From an uncultured Prevotella sp. (lineage in GTDB: Bacteria > Bacteroidota > Bacteroidia > Bacteroidales > Bacteroidaceae): a stretch of DNA of 13,329 nucleotides. The stretch covers positions 1-13,329 of the forward strand of contig USSA01000077.1 in assembly GCA_900557255.1 (NCBI GenBank), given 5' to 3'. A program made the translations under genes and the position numbers. Of the stretch, positions 7,381-13,329 are shown in pieces. The notes below the pieces were generated by a model. That model saw nothing but the letters and a program-made list of their open reading frames with translations. It did not search any database and was not told the DNA's origin. Every line of letters starts with the position of its first letter. Position 1 is the stretch's first letter.

Positions 7381-9114
7381 ATGAACATGAGTAAGAATAA
7401 GACCAACCGCTTTATGCCATTCATCATGGCATTCTGTGTTGTGATAGGTATCATCATCGGAACATTCTTTTCCAACCATTTCTCTGGAAATCGCCTCAAC
7501 GTTATCAATAGTGGAAGCAACCGTCTGAACAACCTGCTCCATCTTATTGATGACCAATATGTAGATCCCGTGAACATCGACTCGCTGGTAGATAAGGCAA
7601 TTCCACAGATTTTAGCAGAACTGGATCCACATTCCGTATATATCAGTGCTAAAGACGCAGCTCAGGCCACCGACGATCTGAAAGGCTCGTTCTCGGGTGT
7701 AGGCGTAGAGTTTGTCATCCGCCAAGATACAATACATATACAGAATGTGATACAGAATGGACCTGCCGAGAAAGCCGGACTTTTGGCAGGAGATAAGATT
7801 GTAGCCGTAGACGGCAAACCTTTTGTTGGCAAGATTGTAACCAATCAGGAGGCAATGCATCGCCTGAAGGGTCCAAAGGATACCAAGGTGAAAATCGGAG
7901 TTATACGATATGGAAGCAAGAAGGTTCAGACCTTTACCGTAACCCGAGGTGAAATACCAACAAAGAGTGTTACAGCAGCTTACATGCTTAACGACAAAAC
8001 TGGCTATATCCGTATCAAGAACTTTGGCGAGAACACCTATCCGGAAATGCTGATTGCTCTGGCCAAACTCTCACAGCAGGGATTCACCAACCTCTGTATT
8101 GACCTTCGGGATAACTCAGGTGGTTACCTGACGGCTGCAGTAAACATGGCAAACGAATTCTTGCCAGACAAGAAGCTCATCGTTTACACACAGGGACGCA
8201 AATCGCCTAGACATAACTATATGAGTGACGGTAAGGGTGCCTACCAGAAGATTCCGATGGTAGTTCTCATCAATGAAGGTTCTGCATCATCTGCAGAAAT
8301 CTTTGCGGGTGCCATGCAGGATAATGACCGTGCTACCATCATCGGACGACGCTCGTTTGGTAAGGGACTGGTTCAGCAACAGATAGAATTCCCTGACCAC
8401 AGCCTCATCCGTCTGACCATTGCGCGCTACTATACTCCTTCAGGAAGATGCATCCAGAAGCCATATACGCTGGGCGATGACAAGGATTATGAGCAAGACT
8501 TGCTTGACAGATACCAGCACGGAGAGTTCTTCTCACAGGATAGCATCAAGCATACAGGACCAGCTTATCATACAGGTAACGGCCGTATTGTCTATGGTGG
8601 AGGTGGTATCACCCCAGACATCTTTGTTCCTGAAGATACGCTCGGCATGACATCCTATTTCAAGGAGGCTAGTCTGAGTGGTCTCATCTTGCAGTTTGCC
8701 TTCACTTATACAGACGATAACCGTCCGAAGTTGAACAACTTCAAGGAGATGATGGAACTTGCCGATTATCTTGACAGTCAGGACATGGTTGAAAAGTTTG
8801 CTAGCTATGCTGATAAACGTGGTTTGAAACGTAGAAATCTTTTAATCAAGAAATCACACAAACTATTAGACCGTGTCATCGACAGCCGTATCATCTACAA
8901 TATGTTGGACGAGCAGGCATGGACCCAATACATCAATCTTGATGATCCAGTCATCAAAAAGACGCTGGATGTATTTGAGAACCATGCAGCATTTCCTAAG
9001 AAACCAGAGCCAGCCAAAAAACGCGCTGCGAAGAAAGAAAAGATAGCTATGGCGAATATGCCCTACAACTATTCTTCCTTACACCATAATAATTGTATGA
9101 TAGCAAATGCTTAA
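7381..9114 (+). CDS. S41 family C-terminal processing peptidase with PDZ domain
   Basis: This 577-residue protein is a carboxy-terminal processing serine protease (CtpA/Prc family). An N-terminal hydrophobic segment at about 11-30 works as a signal anchor, so the protease faces the periplasm. A PDZ domain lies at about 98-190 (SGVGVEF, GPAEKAGLLAGDKIVAVDG). The S41 domain follows at about 200-420, with DLRDNSGGYL at 241-250. The GSASSAEI motif at 300-307 has the likely nucleophile Ser303, and GRRSFGKG has the catalytic Lys328, so the Ser/Lys dyad is intact. A C-terminal extension beyond 425 ends in a Lys/Ala/Pro-rich tail (539-555). Start codons at 7381 and 7387 are equally possible. It lies 3 bases before the cyclo-ligase gene. 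Substrates are not evident. Confidence 0.94.
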   Translation: MNMSKNKTNRFMPFIMAFCVVIGIIIGTFFSNHFSGNRLNVINSGSNRLNNLLHLIDDQYVDPVNIDSLVDKAIPQILAELDPHSVYISAKDAAQATDDLKGSFSGVGVEFVIRQDTIHIQNVIQNGPAEKAGLLAGDKIVAVDGKPFVGKIVTNQEAMHRLKGPKDTKVKIGVIRYGSKKVQTFTVTRGEIPTKSVTAAYMLNDKTGYIRIKNFGENTYPEMLIALAKLSQQGFTNLCIDLRDNSGGYLTAAVNMANEFLPDKKLIVYTQGRKSPRHNYMSDGKGAYQKIPMVVLINEGSASSAEIFAGAMQDNDRATIIGRRSFGKGLVQQQIEFPDHSLIRLTIARYYTPSGRCIQKPYTLGDDKDYEQDLLDRYQHGEFFSQDSIKHTGPAYHTGNGRIVYGGGGITPDIFVPEDTLGMTSYFKEASLSGLILQFAFTYTDDNRPKLNNFKEMMELADYLDSQDMVEKFASYADKRGLKRRNLLIKKSHKLLDRVIDSRIIYNMLDEQAWTQYINLDDPVIKKTLDVFENHAAFPKKPEPAKKRAAKKEKIAMANMPYNYSSLHHNNCMIANA

Positions 9115-9117
9115 GGC

Positions 9118-9663
9118 ATGGACAAGAAAGAATTAAGAAAAATCATAAAATACAGAAAGCGACAGTATTCCTCAAGACAACTTGAGGAACTGACGCTTTC
9201 TGTATTATCACGTTTAGATTCCAACCCACATCTTCAGAATGCCCAAACCATACTGATGTACTATTCGCTTCCTGATGAAGTGGACACCCATCATTATATA
9301 GACCAACTTGTTTCCAGGGGAAAGCGGGTGATACTGCCCGTTGTGCTGGACGATACGAATATGGAACTGAGAGAATATTCCGGAGTTCAAGACCTGAAGG
9401 AAGGAGCCTATCATATACTTGAACCGAAAGGCAAGATTTATCCGGAAGAGAAATATCCAGAGATAGAACTTGCCGTAATCCCAGGTATGAGTTTCGATAT
9501 GAAAGGCAACCGGTTAGGAAGAGGAAAAGGCTATTACGACAGATTTCTTGCCCAGATTCCACATGCATACAAAATAGGAATCTGTTTCGACTTCCAGAAG
9601 ATAACAGAGGAAGGACTCCTTCCTGTTACCCCTACAGATATATGCATGGATGAAATCATATAG
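9118..9663 (+). CDS. 5-formyltetrahydrofolate cyclo-ligase
   Basis: This 181-residue protein belongs to the 5-formyltetrahydrofolate cyclo-ligase (MTHFS/YgfA) family. It converts 5-formyl-THF to 5,10-methenyl-THF with ATP and so returns a storage folate to the active one-carbon pool. The N-terminal basic helix (KKELRKIIKYRKRQYSSRQ) is typical. The central YYSLPDEVDTHHYI and RVILPVV segments and the C-terminal ATP/folate loop LGRGKGYYDRFL (133-144) are intact. The length is normal for a compact member. It begins 3 bases after the S41 protease stop, which points to coupled expression. It converges with the DUF721 gene, with only 20 bases between the stops and no terminator there. Codons 11-30 contain a long inverted repeat, described separately. 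Confidence 0.93.
   Translation: MDKKELRKIIKYRKRQYSSRQLEELTLSVLSRLDSNPHLQNAQTILMYYSLPDEVDTHHYIDQLVSRGKRVILPVVLDDTNMELREYSGVQDLKEGAYHILEPKGKIYPEEKYPEIELAVIPGMSFDMKGNRLGRGKGYYDRFLAQIPHAYKIGICFDFQKITEEGLLPVTPTDICMDEII
9149..9206 (+). repeat. Long inverted repeat within the cyclo-ligase coding sequence
   Basis: The outer arms AATACAGAAAGCG (9149-9161) and CGCTTTCTGTATT (9194-9206) are perfectly complementary over 13 bp. The inner arms TTCCTCAAG (9168-9176) and CTTGAGGAA (9181-9189) are perfectly complementary over 9 bp around a 4-base loop ACAA. A 6/4-base internal loop lies between them. The mRNA hairpin would begin about 30 bases after the start codon. It does not end in a T tract, so it is not a standard terminator. 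It may tune translation or mRNA stability, or it may be chance; the protein sequence reads normally through it. Confidence 0.8.
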
Positions 9664-9683
9664 AGTATATAGAGCGCGGAATA

Positions 9684-9974
9684 TTAATAAAAGCGTATAT
9701 CTGCAATAACCTGTGCACCAACCTGTTCATTCAAACGGCGAACAAGGGTAGCACGGCTCATCGTGAGGTCAGCCCTCAATGCAGCATTCTCTATCTTTAC
9801 ATAGAGAGTCTGGTTCTTGATAAACTTCTCACCACAATATGCAGCAATATTTTCCCCTACCACAGAATCCCAACTCATTATCAGGCGTTTCTGCTGCAAA
9901 GGAGTCTCCAAGCCTTCCTTTCTCAGAAATTCAGGCAAGAGTTCTGCTATTGACTTAACTTTTCTTCTAAACAT
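9684..9974 (-). CDS. DUF721 (DciA-like) protein
   Basis: This 96-residue protein is a DUF721 member. The family includes DciA, the replicative helicase loader or operator found in most bacteria that lack DnaC. The conserved Trp and Val-Gly pattern (SWDSVVGENIA, residues 34-44) and the later strand-helix part (TLYVKIENAALRADLTMSR) are present, as usual for the short Bacteroidetes form. It lies downstream of recF on the same strand, with a 45-base gap, and this pairing fits a role in replication or repair. The start at 9974 is the only ATG placed before the conserved part. The intergenic gap contains a perfect inverted repeat that may affect read-through from recF. The DciA role is inferred from family, not shown. 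Confidence 0.85.
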   Translation of the reverse strand: MFRRKVKSIAELLPEFLRKEGLETPLQQKRLIMSWDSVVGENIAAYCGEKFIKNQTLYVKIENAALRADLTMSRATLVRRLNEQVGAQVIADIRFY

Positions 9975-9987
9975 ATCCTCAAAATTT

Positions 9988-10014
9988 TAAGGGAAACAGA
10001 ATCTGTTTCCCTTA
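9988..10014. repeat. Perfect 13-bp inverted repeat between recF and DUF721 gene
   Basis: TAAGGGAAACAGA (9988-10000) and TCTGTTTCCCTTA (10002-10014) are exact reverse complements around a single central base. On the plus strand it is followed by AGTTTTCTACTTTATT, which is partly T-rich, so it could end antisense transcription arriving from the cyclo-ligase operon. On the minus strand it is followed by AAAATTTTG, a weaker case for termination. It could also be an attenuator or RNA processing site that sets the ratio of recF to the DUF721 gene. Confidence 0.8.
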
Positions 10015-10019
10015 GTTTT

Positions 10020-11117
10020 CTACTTTATTATTTCCCCATTCTCTACATAGAATATCGTATGATCTCCCTGCATGTTCTGGAGAATCTTATCCAAATGATC
10101 ACGGTTCGTATCCGTAATAAAGATCTGTCCGAAATGGTCACCGGCAACCAGTTTCACAATAGCCTCAACCCGCTGAGCATCCAACTTATCGAAAATATCA
10201 TCTAAGAGGAGCAAAGGAAGTGTATTGGAACTCGTGCGCTGCAGGAATGTAAATTGAGCCAGTTTCAGGGCAATCACGAAAGTTTTGTTCTGCCCCTGAC
10301 TTCCCTCTCTCTTCATCGGATAATCACCCAGCAAAAACTCCAGATCATCACGGTGAACACCATGCAGAGAATACCCTACAGCACGATCCTTAAACCGGTC
10401 GCGCTGGATAACATCCAGCAAAGGTCCTCTCTGACAATGAGAAACATAGTGAAGACGGACCTGCTCCTTATCACCCGAAATCTGCTGATAAATCTGCTGA
10501 AACAGCGGAACCAGTTCGTCAACGAAAGCCTGCCGTTTCCGGTACAGCAATTCACCATTACTTGCCATCTGCTGTTCCCAAAGTTCCAGCAGCGTAATAT
10601 CAGGCTCCTCCTCCATTTTCAGCAAAGCATTTCTCTGTTGCAAAGCCTTATTATAGTTGGATAAAGCCTCTATATAAGAGTAATCATACTGAGAGATGAC
10701 CACATCCATCAGTTTTCTGCGCTCTTCGCTTCCCCCTTCTATCAGAGAAACATCAGATGGAGAAACCAGAATCAGAGGGATAAGCCCAATATGTTGCGAA
10801 AGACGCTTATACTCCTTCTTGTTTCTCTTGAAATGCTTCTTGGTACCCCGTTTCATGCCACAGTAAACATTCTCTATCTCCCCCTTATCATTATCATAAT
10901 TTCCCTCCAGCATAAAGAAAGGCTCATCATGAGTAATAATCTGGGAATCGATAGAATTATAGGCACTCCTACAGAAAGAGAGATAGTAGATGGCATCAAG
11001 GAAATTAGTCTTTCCCATGCCATTATGTCCTATCAGACAATTGATTTTGGGCGACAACTCCAGATTGGCGCTCTTTATATTTTTAAAGTTAATAATGGAA
11101 ATATTCTTTAAAATCAT
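10020..11117 (-). CDS. recF: DNA replication/repair protein RecF
   Basis: This 365-residue protein is an SMC-like ABC ATPase of the RecF family, which binds gapped DNA and helps load RecA through RecO and RecR. Walker A GHNGMGKTN is at 30-38 and the first domain starts with MILKNISIINFKNIK. The SPSDVSLIEGGSEERRKLMD segment is at 119-138, the ABC signature region around GSQGQNKTF at 272-280, and Walker B LLLLDDIFDKLD at 302-313, followed by the D-loop. The length is typical. The ATG at 11117 is chosen; the frame stays open further upstream to 11408, but that part crosses the promoter region and the TPR gene and has no family similarity. A promoter lies just upstream at 11142-11172. The DUF721 gene follows on the same strand. 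Confidence 0.96.
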   Translation of the reverse strand: MILKNISIINFKNIKSANLELSPKINCLIGHNGMGKTNFLDAIYYLSFCRSAYNSIDSQIITHDEPFFMLEGNYDNDKGEIENVYCGMKRGTKKHFKRNKKEYKRLSQHIGLIPLILVSPSDVSLIEGGSEERRKLMDVVISQYDYSYIEALSNYNKALQQRNALLKMEEEPDITLLELWEQQMASNGELLYRKRQAFVDELVPLFQQIYQQISGDKEQVRLHYVSHCQRGPLLDVIQRDRFKDRAVGYSLHGVHRDDLEFLLGDYPMKREGSQGQNKTFVIALKLAQFTFLQRTSSNTLPLLLLDDIFDKLDAQRVEAIVKLVAGDHFGQIFITDTNRDHLDKILQNMQGDHTIFYVENGEIIK

Positions 11118-11141
11118 AGTCTCTTTTCTGCTTTTATAGTG

Positions 11142-11172
11142 CAAAGTTAGCAGAAAAAGAGGAAAAAACAAA
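11142..11172 (-). promoter_or_regulatory. Promoter of recF (-7 and -33 boxes)
   Basis: On the minus strand TAACTTTG (11149 down to 11142) matches the -7 consensus TAnnTTTG. TTTG (11172 down to 11169) matches the -33 box, with 19 bases between them. This is the most complete Bacteroidetes promoter in the window. Transcription would start near 11135, giving a leader of about 20 bases before the recF ATG at 11117. Confidence 0.8.
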
Positions 11173-11188
11173 AAAAATAGGCTAGAAA

Positions 11189-11220
11189 TTTCAATAATTG
11201 AATAAAATTGAGTAAATTTG
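11189..11220 (+). promoter_or_regulatory. Promoter of the TPR-ribH operon
   Basis: TAAATTTG (11213-11220) matches TAnnTTTG. A TTTC at 11189-11192, 20 bases upstream, could be a weak -33 box. The leader to the ATG at 11327 would be about 100 bases; it holds a small 5-bp hairpin (GAAAG at 11248-11252 with CTTTC at 11257-11261) but no riboswitch that I recognise. It is divergent from the recF promoter and shares the region 11118-11326 with it. Confidence 0.65.
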
Positions 11221-11326
11221 CAGAAGTTTAGCGGCATTCCACAATTTGAAAGCAAACTTTCTATTGAACAGATTGCCCCAAAACCAGAAACTAAAAAGTA
11301 TAGAATAATAAAAAAGCAAAATAAAA

Positions 11327-12022
11327 ATGGCAAACAACAACGTACAGGCTCAGGAAACAGAGAGCCTAAACATTCGTGAGGCCTTCTTCTTGAAGTACAA
11401 GAAGGCAATTATCATTGCAGTAGTAGCTATCATTGTTATCATTGCAGGTGTATTCGGTTATGTATCTCAGATTTCAGGTCCTCGTGAGGACAAGGCTAGC
11501 ACTATGCTTGCTAAGGGTCAGACCTACTTTGCTAACCAGATGTATGAGCAGGCATTGAAGGGTGATGGCGCTGGCTATGTAGGTTTTACTAAGATTGCTG
11601 ACGAATACAGCAGCACAGATGCAGGTAACCTGGCAAACCTCTATGCTGGTCTTTGCTATGCAAACCTCGGCAAATGGGCAGAAGCTCAGAAGAGTCTGGA
11701 ATCTTTCTCTTCAGAAGGCGACCAGATGATCAGTCCTGCTGCTGAAGCTGCCTTAGGTGATGCTTATGCGCATCTCAACCAGCTCGACAAGGCTGTAGAT
11801 GCTTTCAAGAAGGCTGCTTCTATGGCTGACAGCAAGGCCGACGATGGTACAAACAACAGTCTTTCTCCTACATTCATTATCAAGGCAGGCGAGATTCTCG
11901 AAAGCCAGGGTAAGAAAGACGAAGCTTTGAAGCTTTATCAGGATGCTAAGAAGAAGTATGTTAACGCTATGCTCGTACAGAGTGGCGAAATCGACAAGTA
12001 CATCGAGCGCGCTTCTAACTAA
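11327..12022 (+). CDS. TPR repeat protein with N-terminal membrane anchor
   Basis: This 231-residue protein has a short cytoplasmic N-terminus, one strong hydrophobic helix at about 27-48 and an extracytoplasmic alpha-helical part. That part has TPR-like helix pairs at about 67-92, 100-127 (AGNLANLYAGLCYANLGKWA), 138-166 (AAEAALGDAYAHLNQLDKAV) and 184-210. The layout is like YfgM/BamD-type envelope scaffolds, but the specific partner is unknown. It is located divergently from recF and 28 bases before ribH, with which it is probably co-transcribed. Its codons favour GCT, GGT, AAG and CTC more than the neighbours do, which suggests high expression. It is an anchored protein rather than a lipoprotein, since no lipobox Cys follows the hydrophobic stretch. 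Confidence 0.85.
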   Translation: MANNNVQAQETESLNIREAFFLKYKKAIIIAVVAIIVIIAGVFGYVSQISGPREDKASTMLAKGQTYFANQMYEQALKGDGAGYVGFTKIADEYSSTDAGNLANLYAGLCYANLGKWAEAQKSLESFSSEGDQMISPAAEAALGDAYAHLNQLDKAVDAFKKAASMADSKADDGTNNSLSPTFIIKAGEILESQGKKDEALKLYQDAKKKYVNAMLVQSGEIDKYIERASN

Positions 12023-12050
12023 TCTGTACTGATAACAATTCGAAATCAAT

Positions 12051-12527
12051 ATGGCAACAGCACTTCATAATTTATCTGAATACGACTTTACTAAAATACC
12101 AGACGCCAGTAACATGTGCTTTGGTATCGTTGTAGCAGAATGGAATCCTGAGATAACGGGCGCTTTGCTCGACGGAGCAGTAAAAACACTCGAAAAACAT
12201 GGAGCTCTCACTGAGAATATCCATGTGAAAACTGTTCCAGGCAGCTTTGAGCTTATCTATGGAGCCCATCAAATGGTTTTGAATGGCGGCTATGATGCAG
12301 TCATCATTCTAGGTAGTGTGATACGTGGTGAAACTCCTCACTTCGATTACATCTGCGAGGGTGTTACCTACGGAATTGCCCGTCTGAATGCTACTCAGGA
12401 AATACCTGTCATCTATGGTCTCTTGACTACCAACAATCTGCAGCAGGCTAAGGATCGTAGCGGCGGCAAGTTGGGTAACAAGGGTGATGAGTGTGCTATA
12501 GATGCTATCAAGATGGCTAAGTTCTAG
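12051..12527 (+). CDS. ribH: 6,7-dimethyl-8-ribityllumazine synthase
   Basis: This 158-residue protein is lumazine synthase, the penultimate step of riboflavin synthesis. It joins 5-amino-6-ribitylamino-uracil with 3,4-dihydroxybutanone 4-phosphate and forms large oligomers in the cytoplasm. Family motifs are all present: [10 protein letters not shown] at 27-36 (Trp where Phe is often seen), VPGSFEL at 62-68, [15 protein letters not shown] at 88-102 with the catalytic-region His97, and [22 protein letters not shown] at about 124-145. The length is normal. It stands apart from other rib genes and follows the TPR gene by 28 bases. No FMN riboswitch is visible upstream. Confidence 0.96.
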   Translation: MATALHNLSEYDFTKIPDASNMCFGIVVAEWNPEITGALLDGAVKTLEKHGALTENIHVKTVPGSFELIYGAHQMVLNGGYDAVIILGSVIRGETPHFDYICEGVTYGIARLNATQEIPVIYGLLTTNNLQQAKDRSGGKLGNKGDECAIDAIKMAKF

Positions 12528-12583
12528 TCTTCACAACGAGAGTTGATAAACTGAATGTTATATATATAATAAGGTATAAGCAT

Positions 12584-12964
12584 ATGAAACTCTACCAGCT
12601 ATTGCAGTCGTTTGAATTTGAAGAGATATTTCCAACAGTCAATGTGATGTTTCCAAATGCACAGTTGCATCGCGATATTTTTGAAAAAGCATTCGATATG
12701 CTTTGCAATATCCAACCTATCACATCCAAAAAGGTTATCAAGTTTGAACTGATGGAAGATCCTAACTCAAATGATATGTTTGTTGGAGCAAATGATAGCT
12801 GTTTCCAGTCCACATGGGATGTATGCCTGGGAAAGGAAGTCAAAAAAGGCAAAGGCGCTGATCTCAATGATGTAGAACTGGCAGCCAACTGCTTACTCAA
12901 TGTTCTTTTCATCGGACGTCATCCTCAAGGATTTGACAAGGACTACAAAAAGTTATTGAAATAA
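12584..12964 (+). CDS. Conserved hypothetical protein, DUF6557-like
   Basis: This 126-residue soluble protein has no signal peptide or membrane segment. Readable blocks are an N-terminal helix (MKLYQLLQSFEFEEIFP), the segment SKKVIKFELMEDPNSNDMFVGANDSCFQ split around 48-75, TWDVCLGKEV at about 77-86 and LAANCLLNVLFIGRHP at about 99-114. I recall a Bacteroidales family of this shape (DUF6557) with unknown function; the name is from memory and less certain than the gene itself. It starts 56 bases after ribH without a visible TAnnTTTG box in between, so it is probably the last gene of the TPR-ribH operon, ending at the strong terminator 20 bases downstream. Confidence 0.75.
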   Translation: MKLYQLLQSFEFEEIFPTVNVMFPNAQLHRDIFEKAFDMLCNIQPITSKKVIKFELMEDPNSNDMFVGANDSCFQSTWDVCLGKEVKKGKGADLNDVELAANCLLNVLFIGRHPQGFDKDYKKLLK

Positions 12965-12984
12965 ACTATCAATACATAATAATC

Positions 12985-13027
12985 AAACTCCTGAAGTTGT
13001 TTGAAACAAACTTCAGGAGTTTTTTTA
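12985..13027 (+). terminator. Intrinsic terminator of the ribH operon
   Basis: A 14-bp perfect stem pairs 12985-12998 (AAACTCCTGAAGTT) with 13009-13022 (AACTTCAGGAGTTT). Its top is closed by GTTTGAAAC with one bulged A, and it runs into a T tract ending near 13026. It lies 20 bases after the stop of the last gene. The stem is symmetric, but on the minus strand it is followed by GATTATTATG rather than a T tract, so it should work mainly on the plus strand. Confidence 0.92.
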
Positions 13028-13030
13028 TTT

Positions 13031-13114
13031 AACATTCAACATCCAACATTCAACATTCAACACTCAACATTCAACACTCAACATTCAACACTCAACATTC
13101 AACATTCAACATTC
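13031..13114. repeat. Tandem heptamer array, 12 copies of AACATTC
   Basis: Twelve contiguous 7-base units fill 84 bases: eight AACATTC, three AACACTC and one AACATCC. Units 4 to 10 alternate strictly between AACATTC and AACACTC, which gives a 14-base higher-order period. The array lies between the ribH operon terminator and the stop codon of the convergent DUF4248 gene, one base before it. Similar heptamer runs occur between genes in Bacteroidales from my recollection; a function is not known to me. It has no spacers and is not a CRISPR. Confidence 0.95.
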
Positions 13115-13115
13115 C

Positions 13116-13329
13116 CTATTCCGCCCCCGGCTCGCCCAGGTATTCGAAGATGGTGGATACCTGGCGGGGAGGGAAATACTGGCTACGCTTCTGGTAGCCT
13201 AAACGTTGCAGCTCGTTCCAGAGAGGCACGCAACGCTTGATCCATTCCATGATATGACGGCGCGCTGTTGCCCCGTCGGTTGTGTCGGGAAAGTAGAGCA
13301 GACCGAGTTCGGTCTTGCTGTACATACGT
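13116..13329 (-). CDS. DUF4248 family protein, 5' end beyond the window
   Basis: The visible part, at least 69 residues, matches the small Bacteroidales family DUF4248 (YSKTELGLLYFPDTTDGATA near the start, then HIMEWIKRCVPLWNELQRLGYQ, ending with FEYLGEPGAE). An ATG at 13325 would give a complete-looking frame. However, the family usually has several residues before the YSKTELALLYFP block, and the frame is open to the window edge (an Arg codon precedes), so the true start is probably outside. Hand counting gives 100 G+C in 180 bases (13141-13320, about 56%), against about 35% in a stretch of the neighbouring gene (12601-12660). Such genes are typically found beside HU-like, VapE/DUF3987 and amidase genes in accessory cassettes. 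Function is unknown; it may be DNA-related. Confidence 0.8.
   Translation of the reverse strand, partial: RMYSKTELGLLYFPDTTDGATARRHIMEWIKRCVPLWNELQRLGYQKRSQYFPPRQVSTIFEYLGEPGAE

Noticed and set aside
10254..10664. Plus-strand open frame of 136 codons inside recF
   Set aside because: Antisense to recF, which carries all Walker and signature motifs; the product is low in complexity and unrecognisable.
11118..11408. 97-codon N-terminal extension of RecF
   Set aside because: It runs through the recF promoter and into the TPR gene in antisense; RecF proteins begin at the MILKNISIINFKN segment.
13031..13114. CRISPR array
   Set aside because: The units are 7 bases, contiguous and without spacers, and no cas genes are present.
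13001..13240. Plus-strand open frame through the heptamer array
   Set aside because: It is the translation of the tandem repeat followed by the antisense of the DUF4248 gene, with no start signal other than the terminator stem.

Overview
The window looks like chromosomal DNA of a gut or oral Bacteroidales bacterium, most likely Prevotella/Segatella. Three things point there. Promoter-like TAnnTTTG boxes of the Bacteroidetes sigma factor type lie at the expected places. Genes mostly lack Shine-Dalgarno sequences. Several proteins belong to Bacteroidales-only families (DUF4199, a DUF6452-like lipoprotein, DUF6048, a DUF6557-like protein, DUF4248). The assignment comes from motif and family recognition only, without a database search.

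Layout. Positions 1-80 hold the 3' part of a tRNA-Thr(TGT) and a strong intrinsic terminator. Positions 206-4701 are a dense plus-strand cluster that works mainly at the cell envelope: a DUF4199 membrane protein, a membrane-anchored family 2 glycosyltransferase, an overlapping pair of lipoprotein and probable outer-membrane/periplasmic protein, the flavin transferase ApbE, and a Crp/Fnr-type regulator. A second plus-strand cluster starts at a promoter near 4771: an M3 peptidyl-dipeptidase, a dCMP-deaminase-family protein, an S41 C-terminal processing peptidase, and 5-formyltetrahydrofolate cyclo-ligase. It meets a short minus-strand operon head to head, recF followed by a DUF721 (DciA-like) gene, both linked to DNA replication or repair.

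A divergent promoter region (11118-11326) drives recF leftward and, rightward, a TPR membrane protein followed by ribH (riboflavin biosynthesis) and a small conserved hypothetical gene that ends in a strong terminator. The right edge holds a 12-copy tandem heptamer array that abuts the stop codon of a clearly GC-richer, minus-strand DUF4248 gene cut by the window end. This is probably the border of an accessory region.

Most of the window is ordinary core genome, and I do not see a novel multi-gene system in it. The most unusual signals are structural: a long near-perfect inverted repeat inside the 5' coding part of the cyclo-ligase gene (9149-9206), a perfect 13-bp inverted repeat between recF and the DUF721 gene (9988-10014), and the heptamer array with a 14-bp higher-order alternation (13031-13114).
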